Source: Notoacmeibacter ruber
GTDB taxonomy: Bacteria; Pseudomonadota; Alphaproteobacteria; Rhizobiales; Rhizobiaceae
DNA: 64,000 bases
Reading direction: 5' to 3'
NCBI RefSeq assembly: GCF_003668555.1
Contig: NZ_RCWN01000001.1
Location: 310,001 to 374,000 of the forward strand
Shown: in pieces, positions 24,287 to 33,148 of the stretch
How the letters are laid out: the number at the start of each line of letters is the position of its first letter
How positions within the stretch are numbered: the first letter of the stretch is position 1
The notes under the pieces: model-generated
The model's database searches: none
Told to the model about the DNA's origin: nothing
Seen by the model: the letters and a program-made list of their open reading frames with translations, nothing else
Position numbers and translations under genes: made by a program

Positions 24287-25624
24287 TTACTCCGCCGCAT
24301 TCGGCGTAAATTGCACCGCTTCCCCGCTCGTCTTGGCGGACGGGTTGTTAGGGTGGGTCGTCCAGTTGGCGTAGCCGTCATTGGCTGGTTTGCCGGTGCG
24401 CGGATCGATGCCTGATATCTGCTCCATCGAAATGCAGTTCTCCACCGGGCAGACATTGACGCACAGATTGCAACCGACACACTCCTCGTCGATCACCTCG
24501 AAATGGCGGACGCCATCGACCATGTGAGTGATCGCCTGATGCGAGGTGTCTTCACAGGCGATGTGGCAGCGGCCGCATTTGATGCAGAGGTCCTGGTCGA
24601 TCTTGGCTTTGGTAACGTATTTGAGGTTGAGATACTGCCAGTCCGTGACGTTCGGGACGGCGCGGCCGCGGAAGTCTTCGATCGAGGCGTAACCCTTCTC
24701 GTCCATATAGTTGGAAAGGCCCGCTATCATCTCTTGCACGATATGGAAGCCATAGGTCATGGCGGCCGTACAGACCTGAACCGTTCCGCATCCAAGAGCG
24801 ATGAACTCCGCCGCATCGCGCCATGTGGTGATGCCACCTATGCCCGAGATCGGCAAACCCTGCGTTTCGGGGTTGCGGGCGATTTCCGAGACCATCGACA
24901 GCGCGATGGGCTTCACCGCAGGCCCGCAATAGCCGCCATGGCTGCCCTTGCCATCGATGGTGGGCTGCGGCGCGAAATCGTCCAGATCGATCGCGGTGAT
25001 CGAATTGATCGTATTGATGAGGCTGACGGCGTCCGCGCCGCCGCGTTTGGCGGCTTCGGCCGGTTTGCGGATGTCGGTAATGTTCGGCGTCAGCTTCACG
25101 ATGACTGGCAGGTCGGTGTTTTCCTTGCACCAGCGCGCGACCATCTCAATATATTCGGGCACCTGTCCAACGGCCGAGCCCATGCCGCGCTCGCTCATTC
25201 CGTGAGGGCAGCCGAAATTGAGCTCGATGCCATCGCAGCCAGTCTCCTCAACGCGCTTCAGGATCGCCTTCCACGCCGCTTCTTCGCATGGCACCATGAG
25301 AGACGCGATAATCACCCGATCCGGCCATTTCTTCTTCGTCTCGGTCATCTCCCGCAGATTCACCTCCAGATCCCGGTCGGTGATGAGCTCGATATTGTTG
25401 AGGCCGAGAAGCCGGCGGTCGCCGCCGTGAATGGCGCCGTAGCGCGGGCCGTTTACATTGACGACTGGCGGGCCGGCCTCGCCAAGCGTCTTCCAGACAA
25501 CACCGCCCCATCCCGCTTCGAAAGCGCGCTCGACATTATATTGCTTGTCTGTCGGCGGAGCGGAGGCGAGCCAGAACGGATTGGGCGACTGGATGCCGAG
25601 AAAATTGGTAGAGATGTCAGCCAT
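24287..25624 (-). CDS. preA: Dihydropyrimidine dehydrogenase, catalytic subunit PreA/PydA
   Basis: 445 residues: a DHODH-like TIM barrel (about 1-330) and a C-terminal 8Fe ferredoxin part (about 335-415). The FMN-site segment ELNFGCPHGMSERGMG carries the catalytic Cys in the position of the NxSCPHG motif of mammalian DPD; ISGIGGITTWRDAAEFIALG is the phosphate-binding end. Two 4Fe-4S motifs, CIKCGRCHIAC and CVGCNLCVNVCP, are complete. With PreT it reduces uracil and thymine to their 5,6-dihydro forms, the first step of the pathway whose second enzyme is encoded at 17573-19036. It lies 15 bases after preT in one unit. Confidence 0.95.
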   Translation of the reverse strand: MADISTNFLGIQSPNPFWLASAPPTDKQYNVERAFEAGWGGVVWKTLGEAGPPVVNVNGPRYGAIHGGDRRLLGLNNIELITDRDLEVNLREMTETKKKWPDRVIIASLMVPCEEAAWKAILKRVEETGCDGIELNFGCPHGMSERGMGSAVGQVPEYIEMVARWCKENTDLPVIVKLTPNITDIRKPAEAAKRGGADAVSLINTINSITAIDLDDFAPQPTIDGKGSHGGYCGPAVKPIALSMVSEIARNPETQGLPISGIGGITTWRDAAEFIALGCGTVQVCTAAMTYGFHIVQEMIAGLSNYMDEKGYASIEDFRGRAVPNVTDWQYLNLKYVTKAKIDQDLCIKCGRCHIACEDTSHQAITHMVDGVRHFEVIDEECVGCNLCVNVCPVENCISMEQISGIDPRTGKPANDGYANWTTHPNNPSAKTSGEAVQFTPNAAE

Positions 25625-25639
25625 GATATTGTCTCTCCT

Positions 25640-26998
25640 TCACGCGCCGAGGGCTGCGTTGATGCTTTCGGCGGCGATCTTGCCATCCTCTACTGCAACG
25701 ACCGTCAGGTCTTCGCCCCCAGCCACGCAATCGCCGCCGGCCCAGACCTTGGCCATGGAGGTCCTGCGTTCGCCGTCGACTGCGATGCGGCCGCTCTCAA
25801 GTGTCAACGCGGCACCTTCGGCGGCCACGCCATCGGGCATGAAGCTCTGGCCGATGGCCTTGAAGATCTGGTCTGCTTCCATCGTGACCTCTTCACCCGT
25901 CGCGACGAGCTTGCCGTTACCGTCGGACGCCGTCTTCTCGAAAGTAATACCGGTGACGTGGCCCTCTTCGGCCAGAATGCGCTTCGGCTGCAGATTATAG
26001 CGAAGCTGGACGCCTCGTGTGGCCGCGATCTCCTGCTCATATTCGGAGGCGCTCATGGCATCCTTGCCGCGCCGATATGCAATGGTCACGTCCTCGGCAC
26101 CAAGATTTTTGGCCTGAACCGCGGCATCGACCGCCGTCATGCCGCCGCCGATGACAACGACCTTTTCTCCGACCGGCACCTGCGTCATATCGGTCGTCTG
26201 GCGCAGGTCGGCGATCCAGCCCACCGCGTCGGACGATCCTTCGCTGGTTGCGCCTTCGGCTGTCAGCGCGTTGACGCCCGCAAGGCCCATGCCGAGAAAA
26301 ACGGCATCGTAGTCCGCGGCCAGATCTTTCAGGTGGATGTCGCGGCCCAGCGCCTTGCCGGCGTCGATCGTGATGCCGCCGATGCCGAGTAGCCATTCCA
26401 CCTCGGCCTGGGCGATATTGTTCGTCGCCTTGTAGGCTGCGATGCCGTATTCGTTGAGGCCGCCTGGCTTTTGCCTGGCCTCGAACACGGTGACAGTGTG
26501 GCCGTGGGTGGCCAGCCGGTGCGCACAGGAGAGGCCCGCAGGCCCCGCACCGACCACCGCGATCCGTTTGCCGGTCTCAGCCGCGCGGCTGAACGGATGT
26601 TCAGTCGTCGTTTCCATCAGATGGTCGGTGGCATATCGCTGAAGCATTCCGATCCGGACCGGCTTCTCTTCGGCGACCTCGCGCACACAGACCTCTTCGC
26701 AAAGCGTCTCTGTCGGGCAGACCCGTGCGCACATCGCGCCGAAAATATTGGCGCTGAAGATCGTCTTCGCCGCGCCCTTCGGATTGTCGGCCGCGATTTC
26801 GCGAATGAAAAGCGGAATGTCGATGCTTGTCGGGCAGGCCGTCATGCACGGCGCATCGTAGCAGAAATAGCAGCGATCGGCTTCGACGGCCGCTTCGTGC
26901 GCGGTCAGTGGCGCATGGAGATCGCGAAAGTTCTCGCGCAATCGCTCGGGCGGCAGGCGTCCGCCCGAAATGGTGTTGCCACGACGCTCGACGCTCAT
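25640..26998 (-). CDS. preT: Dihydropyrimidine dehydrogenase, NAD(P)H subunit PreT/PydX
   Basis: 452 residues, GltD-like. The N-terminal Fe-S part has CYFCYDAPCMTACPTSIDIP and CARVCPTETLCEEVC, followed by an FAD-binding site (RIAVVGAGPAGLSCAHRL at about 145) and an NAD(P) site (EKVVVIGGGMTAVDAAVQA at about 280), ending with WAGGDCVAGGEDLTVVAVED. It passes electrons from NAD(P)H to PreA. It is first in the preT-preA unit, and a RutR-like operator sits about 50 bases upstream of its start, tying it to the distant hydrolase operon. Confidence 0.95.
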   Translation of the reverse strand: MSVERRGNTISGGRLPPERLRENFRDLHAPLTAHEAAVEADRCYFCYDAPCMTACPTSIDIPLFIREIAADNPKGAAKTIFSANIFGAMCARVCPTETLCEEVCVREVAEEKPVRIGMLQRYATDHLMETTTEHPFSRAAETGKRIAVVGAGPAGLSCAHRLATHGHTVTVFEARQKPGGLNEYGIAAYKATNNIAQAEVEWLLGIGGITIDAGKALGRDIHLKDLAADYDAVFLGMGLAGVNALTAEGATSEGSSDAVGWIADLRQTTDMTQVPVGEKVVVIGGGMTAVDAAVQAKNLGAEDVTIAYRRGKDAMSASEYEQEIAATRGVQLRYNLQPKRILAEEGHVTGITFEKTASDGNGKLVATGEEVTMEADQIFKAIGQSFMPDGVAAEGAALTLESGRIAVDGERRTSMAKVWAGGDCVAGGEDLTVVAVEDGKIAAESINAALGA

Positions 26999-27046
26999 GA
27001 AGACCCCCTTATCTTGATCGCTTCCATCGGGGGTAGCTTCGCATTT

Positions 27047-27062
27047 TTTACCAGAAGGTCAA
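27047..27062. promoter_or_regulatory. RutR-like operator upstream of preT-preA
   Basis: On the minus strand TTGACCTTCTGGTAAA agrees with the RutR site TTGACCAnnTGGTCAA at 12 of 14 defined bases. It lies about 49-64 bases ahead of the preT start codon, where a repressor would block transcription. Confidence 0.7.
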
Positions 27063-27138
27063 ATTCTTTCTGCGTATATTTTGTTCATGCCTATTTTGTG
27101 AGCACAACACTCAGGTCTTAACTCATTATGGCGGCATG

Positions 27139-27160
27139 AAAAAAGGCGGCCGAAGCCGCC
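27139..27160 (-). terminator. Intrinsic terminator of the aminotransferase gene
   Basis: GGCGGC/GCCGCC stem with a four-base loop, followed on the minus strand by six T residues. Confidence 0.9.
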
Positions 27161-27189
27161 TCTGGTATTTGCGCTCATCTTGCGCGATT

Positions 27190-28575
27190 TCAGCCGAAAA
27201 CCCGGCCGAGCGCGCCATCGACCGCCTCTGTGATCGCATCGATATCGCTTTCAGTGGCAATCAGAGCCGGACTGAAAAGGAGGGCGCAGTTCATTCCGTT
27301 TTCCAAGGATCGGTTTTGCGCGCCGATAATGACACCCTGTTCCATGCAGTCAGCGGCGACTGCTTTCACCTTGGCTTCAGGTACCGGGTCTTTCGTCTGC
27401 CGGTCGGCGACAAGTTCCGCCCCGCAGAAAAGGCCCTTGCCACGCACATCGCCGACGACTTCATGCTTTTCCATGAGGGACTGAAGATTGCCGAGCAGCC
27501 TTTCTCCCATCTTGGTCGTGTTGCTGAGCAGGCCCTCCTCTTCGACGATCCGCATGTTTTCGAGCGCGGCGGCGGGGCCGGACGTGCAGCCGCCAAAGGT
27601 GGAGATGTCGCGAAAGAAGCTCATGGGATCGTCCGGATCGTCCTTGAACTGATCGAAGATCGCCTCTGTCGTGACGGTACAGGAAATCGCGGCGTAGCCG
27701 GAGGCGACGCCCTTGGCCATCGTCACGAAATCCGGCTTCACGCCGTAATGCTGGTAGCCGAACCATTCTCCGGTTCGGCCGACACCGCAGACGACCTCGT
27801 CGATATGGAGAAGGATGTCGTACTTTTCGCAAATCTGCTGGACGCGTTCCCAATAGCCGGCAGGGGGGACGATGACCCCGCCGCCCGCCGTTATGGGCTC
27901 CAGACAGAGGCCGCCCACCGTATCGGGGCCTTCACGCAGAATGACCTCTTCAATCGCATCGGCAGCGCGCTCGCCGTAGTTCTCGATCTCACCCCATTGG
28001 CTGCGATATTCCATGCAGTGCGGTACTTCGACAAAGCCGGGAAGGAACGGGCCATATTGCGCATTGCGCTGGGCCTGTCCCCCGGCCGAAAGCGCGCCGA
28101 ATGTTGTGCCGTGGTAATCACGCTCGCGGTAGAGGATCTTCCATTTCCTGCCGCCATGCTTCCGGTGCGCGATCTGGCGGATCATCTTGAAGGCCTTTTC
28201 ATTGGCCTCGGAGCCCGAGTTCGAATAGTAGACCCGGCTCATGCCTGGCATCTTCTCGATCAGCTTTTCGGCGAACAGCGCGCCGGGCACCGAACCGGCT
28301 GCGCCGGCATAATAGTTGAGCTTCAGCAACTGGTCACGGATCACGTCGGCCATGCTTTCGCGGCCATAGCCAATGTTGACGGTCCATACCCCGCCGGACA
28401 CGGCGTCAAGATGCTCCTTGCCGGTGGCATCCCAGATCTTCATGCCCTTTCCCTCGACCATCACTTTGGGGTCGGAGGTCTCATAAGGCTTGTGCTGGGT
28501 CAGATGGTGCCAGACATGGACGCGGTCGGCTTCGACCACATTGCTGATATCATTGGCTGCGAAGGGATGGTTCAT
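27190..28575 (-). CDS. Class III aminotransferase, likely beta-alanine:pyruvate
   Basis: 461 residues, PLP fold type I, class III (omega-amino acid type). Visible landmarks: YYSNSGSEANEKAFKMIRQI, YRERDYHGTTFGALSAGG, ILLHIDEVVCGVGRTGEWFG with the PLP-binding Asp, and MAKGVASGYAAIS with the Schiff-base lysine. Relatives include beta-alanine:pyruvate and taurine:pyruvate aminotransferases. Beside preT-preA, it probably converts beta-alanine (and beta-aminoisobutyrate) to malonate semialdehyde, closing the pathway. It has its own terminator and a 190-base gap separates it from preT, so it is a separate transcription unit. No clear RutR site is visible ahead of it. Confidence 0.88.
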   Translation of the reverse strand: MNHPFAANDISNVVEADRVHVWHHLTQHKPYETSDPKVMVEGKGMKIWDATGKEHLDAVSGGVWTVNIGYGRESMADVIRDQLLKLNYYAGAAGSVPGALFAEKLIEKMPGMSRVYYSNSGSEANEKAFKMIRQIAHRKHGGRKWKILYRERDYHGTTFGALSAGGQAQRNAQYGPFLPGFVEVPHCMEYRSQWGEIENYGERAADAIEEVILREGPDTVGGLCLEPITAGGGVIVPPAGYWERVQQICEKYDILLHIDEVVCGVGRTGEWFGYQHYGVKPDFVTMAKGVASGYAAISCTVTTEAIFDQFKDDPDDPMSFFRDISTFGGCTSGPAAALENMRIVEEEGLLSNTTKMGERLLGNLQSLMEKHEVVGDVRGKGLFCGAELVADRQTKDPVPEAKVKAVAADCMEQGVIIGAQNRSLENGMNCALLFSPALIATESDIDAITEAVDGALGRVFG

Positions 28576-28631
28576 GACGGTTCTTTCCTGCCGCGCGATT
28601 CAACCACCACGCTAGTGCCGGCAAGAAGACG

Positions 28632-28648
28632 ATGCAACGCCATTGCAT
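28632..28648. promoter_or_regulatory. Inverted repeat between aminotransferase and SulP genes
   Basis: ATGCAA-CGCCA-TTGCAT, six-base perfect arms, in the 224-base divergent promoter region. Candidate operator; regulator unknown. Confidence 0.35.
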
Positions 28649-28799
28649 GGGTCCGCTCAACCGCCGGGCGCAGCAATTAGGGTGCCGCCGCGATGTGCTG
28701 AGCGCATGGCAGTATCCAGCCGAAGATGTTGCAGAGAGCCGTTTGTCGCGCTAAACCGGTTCAAATCCCATAATCGATCTCAATTTCGGAGCACGCCTC

Positions 28800-30404
28800 G
28801 TGGCAAAGTCGATGCTCGCAACACTTGTTGCGCGACCCTCCTTCCTCAAACGCGCGCCGCAGATGGCAGAGCTCAATCCCTTCCTGCTTGGCCGCGAAAC
28901 GCTGGCCGGCCTGACCGTTGCGCTCGCTCTGGTGCCGGAGGCGGTGGCGTTTGCGTTCGTCGCCGGCGTTGCGCCGCTCGTCGGCCTCTATGCCGCGTTC
29001 ATCGTCGGCTTGGTCACGGCGCTGTTCGGCGGTCGCCCCGGCATGATTTCCGGCGCGACGGGCGCGCTGGCCGTCGTCATGGTCTCGCTCGTCAGTGAGC
29101 ACGGGGTGGAATATCTCTTCGCCACCGTCGTTCTGATGGGCATTCTGCAGATTCTTGCCGGCGTCTTTCGTCTCGGCAAGTTCATCCGTCTGGTGCCGAC
29201 GCCCGTCATGCTCGGTTTCGTGAATGGGCTGGCGATCGTCATCGGACTTGCGCAGCTCGGCCAGTTCCGCACGGCCGAGGCCAATGGCGGCCATGCCTGG
29301 ATGCAGGGTGGCGAGTTGGCCATCATGTTGGGTCTCGTCGCCCTGACGATGGCGCTCATCTGGTTCGTTCCGAAGCTCAAGGTGCCGGTCCCCGCGCCGC
29401 TGGCCGGCATCGCAGTGGTCGCGCTCCTCGTCATCGGTCTCGGACTGGATACGCCGCGGGTCGGGGACCTGGCCTCAATCGAGGGTGGCTTGCCTGCCTT
29501 TCACCTTCCGCTTGTTCCTCTGAACTGGGAAACCTTCACGATCATCGCGCCTTACGCAGTGATCTTGGCCGCGATCGGCCTTATCGAGTCGCTTTTGACG
29601 CTCAATCTGGTGGGCGAGATCGTCGATGAGAGAGGCGGCGCTTCGCAGGAGTGTCTGGCTCAGGGCGCGGCCAACACCATCACCGGCTTCTTCGGCGGAA
29701 TGGGCGGTTGCGCCATGATCGGCCAGTCGATGATCAATGTGCGATCGGGCGGACGCACACGGCTCTCGGGCCTGTCGGCCGCACTTTTTCTTCTGAGCTT
29801 CATCCTGTTTGCCGCGCCTCTTATCGAGATGATTCCACTGGCTGCGCTCGTCGGAGTGATGTTCATGGTGGTTATCGGCACTTTCGCTTGGCGGTCGATC
29901 CTCATCATGCGCAAGATCCCGTTGGCGGACAGCTTCGTGATCGTTCTGGTCACGGCCGTCACAGTCGCCACCGACCTTGCTGCCGCAGTTGTTGTGGGCG
30001 TGATCGTTTCCGCGCTCGTCTATGCCTGGAATAATGCCAGGCGGATCCATGCACGGACGCGCGTAGAGGGCGGCCGGAAGATCTATGCCGTCGACGGGCC
30101 GCTCTTCTTCGGCTCGACCGATGGTTTCATCGAACTGTTCGACCCGAATGAAGATCCCGAGGAAATCATCATCGATTTCGCGGATTCGCGCGTGGTGGAT
30201 CAGTCGGCATTGCAGGCGATCGAGGATATTGCAGGCAAGTACGAGCAACGCGGCAAACGGGTCAGCCTGCGCCACTTGTCGCATGACTGTCATCGGCTGC
30301 TCAATCGGGCAGGACAGCTTGTCGTGGAAGAGGATGACGATCCGGATTACGGACTCGCCGTGGATTATGGGGTGCGCACCGGTTCACTGTCCGGCGCGCA
30401 CTGA
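28800..30404 (+). CDS. SulP-family anion transporter with STAS domain
   Basis: 534 residues from GTG 28800. About 10-12 transmembrane helices include the family signature around LVPEAVAFAFVAGVAPLVGL and YAAFIVGLVTALFGGRPGMI, GATGALAVVM, and VMLGFVNGLAIVIGLAQLGQ. A C-terminal STAS domain (about 415-520; DGPLFFGSTDGFIELFD, EEIIIDFADSRVVDQSALQA) faces the cytoplasm. Family substrates include sulfate, bicarbonate and dicarboxylates. It is convergent with a gamma-carbonic anhydrase-like gene eight bases away, which favours bicarbonate as a candidate but does not prove it. Confidence 0.88.
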   Translation: MAKSMLATLVARPSFLKRAPQMAELNPFLLGRETLAGLTVALALVPEAVAFAFVAGVAPLVGLYAAFIVGLVTALFGGRPGMISGATGALAVVMVSLVSEHGVEYLFATVVLMGILQILAGVFRLGKFIRLVPTPVMLGFVNGLAIVIGLAQLGQFRTAEANGGHAWMQGGELAIMLGLVALTMALIWFVPKLKVPVPAPLAGIAVVALLVIGLGLDTPRVGDLASIEGGLPAFHLPLVPLNWETFTIIAPYAVILAAIGLIESLLTLNLVGEIVDERGGASQECLAQGAANTITGFFGGMGGCAMIGQSMINVRSGGRTRLSGLSAALFLLSFILFAAPLIEMIPLAALVGVMFMVVIGTFAWRSILIMRKIPLADSFVIVLVTAVTVATDLAAAVVVGVIVSALVYAWNNARRIHARTRVEGGRKIYAVDGPLFFGSTDGFIELFDPNEDPEEIIIDFADSRVVDQSALQAIEDIAGKYEQRGKRVSLRHLSHDCHRLLNRAGQLVVEEDDDPDYGLAVDYGVRTGSLSGAH

Positions 30405-30411
30405 TCCCTTT

Positions 30412-30939
30412 TCAGTCGAGCGGCTCGAGATCCTTGAGAAATCGGGCCGCATTCTGGACGTAGGTCTCGGCGCTCATGCGCAGCGCCGAGATCGCGCCTT
30501 CATCAAGCTGGCGAATGACTTTGCCGGGCGCGCCGACGACAAGGCTCCCATCGGGTATTTCCTTGCCTTCGGTGATGAGCGCGCCTGCGCCGATGAGACA
30601 GTTCTTGCCGATCCTGGCGCGATTGAGAACGATCGCGCCCATTCCGATCAGCGAATTTTCTCCGATGGTGCAGCCATGAATGATCGCCTTGTGGCCGATG
30701 GTGCAGCCTTCGCCGATTGTCACGGGGGCACCGGGGTCGGTATGGATCATGGTGAGATCCTGAATATTCGTCCGTGCACCGATGGTGATCGGCTCATTGT
30801 CGCCGCGTAGCACCGCATTGAACCATATGCCGCTTTGCGCGCCGAGAATGACCTTGCCCATCACCCGCGCGCCTGGCGCCACGAAAACGCTCTCGTCGGC
30901 GAGTTCCGGGCGGTGCTCGCCAAGGCGATAGAGGCTCAT
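30412..30939 (-). CDS. Gamma-carbonic-anhydrase-like hexapeptide protein
   Basis: 175 residues from the ATG at 30939, which overlaps the stop of the DUF336 gene by four bases. Left-handed beta-helix repeats run from about residue 15 to 140 (VFVAPGARVMGKVILGAQSG, INAVLRGD-type WFNAVLRGDNEPITIGARTN, IQDLTMIHTDPGAPVTIGEG, IGHKAIIHGC). The three His ligands of gamma-CA-like proteins are in MIHTD, IGHKA and IIHGC. Proteins of this type (YrdA/PaaY/CaiE) bind zinc; some hydrate CO2 and others are thioesterases. Third in an operon with FMN glutamate-synthase-like and DUF336 genes. Confidence 0.88.
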   Translation of the reverse strand: MSLYRLGEHRPELADESVFVAPGARVMGKVILGAQSGIWFNAVLRGDNEPITIGARTNIQDLTMIHTDPGAPVTIGEGCTIGHKAIIHGCTIGENSLIGMGAIVLNRARIGKNCLIGAGALITEGKEIPDGSLVVGAPGKVIRQLDEGAISALRMSAETYVQNAARFLKDLEPLD

Positions 30940-31370
30940 TCGGAATAGCCTTTCTTTTCCATCAAATGCTTGATGCCGGCTTCGGCGCACTGACGGTCCT
31001 GCGCGGGTGTTCCCGAAGAAATGCCGATGCCCCCGACCACGGCGCCATCCACTTTGACCGGCAGACCGCCGCCAAAGACCATCAGGCGGCCGCCGATAGC
31101 CGAGAAAATTCCGTAAGCCGGTGCGCCCGGCTGGCTGGCCTCGCCATATTCATGCGTCGCCTTCTGCGCGCCCGAGGCCGTGAAGCTCTTGTCGACAGCG
31201 ATCGTGATGGAGGTGACCTTGCCGCCATCCATGCGTTTGAAGGCGAGCAGGTTACCGCTCTCATCGGTGATGGCGATGCACATCGGCACGCCGATCGCAT
31301 CGGCCTCCGCGGCGGCGCCTTCGATCAGCAACTGCGCGTCGCCAGAGTCCAGTCTTTGAATGGTTCGCAT
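30936..31370 (-). CDS. GlcG/HbpS (DUF336) haem-binding-type protein
   Basis: 144 residues of the GlcG/HbpS fold: LLIEGAAAEADAIGVPMCIA, ITDESGNLLAFKRMDGGKVT, DKSFTASGAQKATHEYGEAS, PVKVDGAVVGGIGISSGTPA, then the C-terminal DRQCAEAGIKHL. No signal peptide. Members bind haem, cobalamin-like or other small molecules and are often next to oxidoreductases. It lies 17 bases after the FMN glutamate-synthase-like gene and overlaps the gamma-CA-like gene, so the three form one unit. Confidence 0.85.
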   Translation of the reverse strand: MRTIQRLDSGDAQLLIEGAAAEADAIGVPMCIAITDESGNLLAFKRMDGGKVTSITIAVDKSFTASGAQKATHEYGEASQPGAPAYGIFSAIGGRLMVFGGGLPVKVDGAVVGGIGISSGTPAQDRQCAEAGIKHLMEKKGYSE

Positions 31371-31387
31371 ATTTCCCTCCTTCTTTG

Positions 31388-33058
31388 TCAGGCCGCCGAG
31401 TGCGCCTGTCTGACCGCATTGATCTGCGATAATGGTATCTCTTCCGCCGGACGGAACGTATCCGCGCTGGCCGCTTGCCAGTGGCGCTCATAGATCGTCT
31501 CACCCGGATCATCGATCAGCACGTTCTCCTTCAGGAAAACGAAGGCCGAATCGTAGGTATCGGCCTCCAATGCTTCGGGCCTCAAGGAGACATGGTGGGG
31601 CATCAGGTCGCGCGGGTGCTCCAGTCCGGCGGCAGCCGTTATCTCAGAAAGCGCGTGCAACGTCTCACGATGAAACGATGCTGCGCGCTTGCCTTGGATT
31701 TCAGGAACGAGGCCCCGCTGCCGCCACTTGTTCTGGGTGGTGATGCCAGTCGGACACGTATCGGTGTCGCAGCGCTGCGCCTGAATGCATCCGATCGAGA
31801 ACATGAAAGCCCGGGCGGCGTTGCACCAGTCGGCGCCGATTGCCATGTGCTCGGCCATCGACCAGCCGGAATAGATCTTGCCGCTGGCTGCCAGGCGGAC
31901 CTTGTCACGAAGCCCGGCCCCGACCAGGGCGTTGCGCATATGAATCAGCCCGTCGCGGAGCGGCATGCCGACATGGTTGGACAGTTCCAGCGGCGCGGCG
32001 CCGGTGCCTCCTTCCGCCCCATCGACCACGATGAAATCCAGGTAGATACCGCTTTTGCGCATCGCCTTCATGATAGCGAAAATCTCGTGAAGCTGGCCGA
32101 CGCAAAGCTTGATGCCGACCGGCTTGCCTCCCGACAATTCCCGCATCTTCGCAGCGAATTCCATCATCTCCATCGGAGTGGAGAAGGCGCTGTGGCCGCG
32201 TGGTGACAGGCAGTCCTGGCCGACATCCACCTGACGGACGCTCGCAATTTCTTCTGTGACCTTTGCGCCCGGCAGCATCCCGCCATGGCCCGGCTTGGCG
32301 CCTTGCGACAGCTTGATCTCGGTCATCCGGATCTGGTCGGCTTGAGCAGTATCGGAGAACTTGCCGGCATCGAAGTGCCCGCTTCTGTCGCGTGCACCGA
32401 AATATCCGGAGCCGATTTCCCAGACAAGGTCGCCGCCATGCTTGCGGTGATAGGGCGATACACCCCCTTCGCCGGTATCGTGATAGAAATCACCTTCCGC
32501 CGCACCCCAGTTCAGCGCTTCGACAGCGCGAGCGGAGAGTGAGCCAAAACTCATGGCGGAGATATTGAGAATAGAAGCGCTGTAAGGTTTCGAGCATTGC
32601 TCGCCGCCTATCTCCACGCGCGGATGATGTTCGGGCGTACCGGCCGGCACGATGGAGTGATCGAGCCAGGCATAGCCCGCTTTTCCGACTTCCAGTTCCG
32701 TTCCAAACGGCATGGTGCCGCCGCGACCTTTGGCGCGGGCATAGACCAGATTGCGGGCCTGCACGGAATACGGCGTATCCTCCAGATCACCCTCGACGAT
32801 ATAGGCACGCAGATAGGGCCGAAGATCATAGGCAAGCCAACGAATGCGCGCCGCAATCGGATAATTGCGCGTCATCGTATGCCGCTCCTGAAAGACGTCG
32901 TAGATGCCGATCAGCACACCAATCGCACAGGGAATGAAAGCGAAGAGCCACCAGGGCGAGTGATCGAGGGACAGCCATCCGAACCCAACGCAACCGATGA
33001 TCGCAGCCACAAGAACGATATATCTCTTGATCAGATCGGCGATATCCGCTCGTTTCAT
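31388..33058 (-). CDS. FMN-binding glutamate synthase family protein
   Basis: 556 residues. Two N-terminal hydrophobic helices (IVLVAAIIGCVGFGWLSL and WWLFAFIPCAIGVLIGIYDV) tether it to the membrane. The rest is the FMN-binding central domain of GltB: SAMSFGSLSARAVEALNWGA, GEGGVSPYHRKHGGDLVWEI, EIKLSQGAKPGHGGMLPGAK, IVVDGAEGGTGAAPLELSNH, then CDTDTCPTGITTQN, where the Cys residues correspond to the 3Fe-4S region. The glutaminase domain is absent, so it is not a full glutamate synthase; stand-alone versions are common but their reaction is unproven. First gene of a three-gene unit. Confidence 0.88.
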   Translation of the reverse strand: MKRADIADLIKRYIVLVAAIIGCVGFGWLSLDHSPWWLFAFIPCAIGVLIGIYDVFQERHTMTRNYPIAARIRWLAYDLRPYLRAYIVEGDLEDTPYSVQARNLVYARAKGRGGTMPFGTELEVGKAGYAWLDHSIVPAGTPEHHPRVEIGGEQCSKPYSASILNISAMSFGSLSARAVEALNWGAAEGDFYHDTGEGGVSPYHRKHGGDLVWEIGSGYFGARDRSGHFDAGKFSDTAQADQIRMTEIKLSQGAKPGHGGMLPGAKVTEEIASVRQVDVGQDCLSPRGHSAFSTPMEMMEFAAKMRELSGGKPVGIKLCVGQLHEIFAIMKAMRKSGIYLDFIVVDGAEGGTGAAPLELSNHVGMPLRDGLIHMRNALVGAGLRDKVRLAASGKIYSGWSMAEHMAIGADWCNAARAFMFSIGCIQAQRCDTDTCPTGITTQNKWRQRGLVPEIQGKRAASFHRETLHALSEITAAAGLEHPRDLMPHHVSLRPEALEADTYDSAFVFLKENVLIDDPGETIYERHWQAASADTFRPAEEIPLSQINAVRQAHSAA

Positions 33059-33148
33059 CGGGTCCGTTCATCCTTTCAGTCTTGTGGTCCGCTGCACATA
33101 GAGCGGCCGGGCCCGGTGCCCATCTGCGGCTCCATGCACGCACGATGG

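Noticed and set aside
24503..26392. 629-codon plus-strand open frame across preA and preT
   Set aside because: Antisense to two unmistakable Fe-S flavoenzyme genes; composition rich in His/Arg/Asp as expected for a shadow frame.
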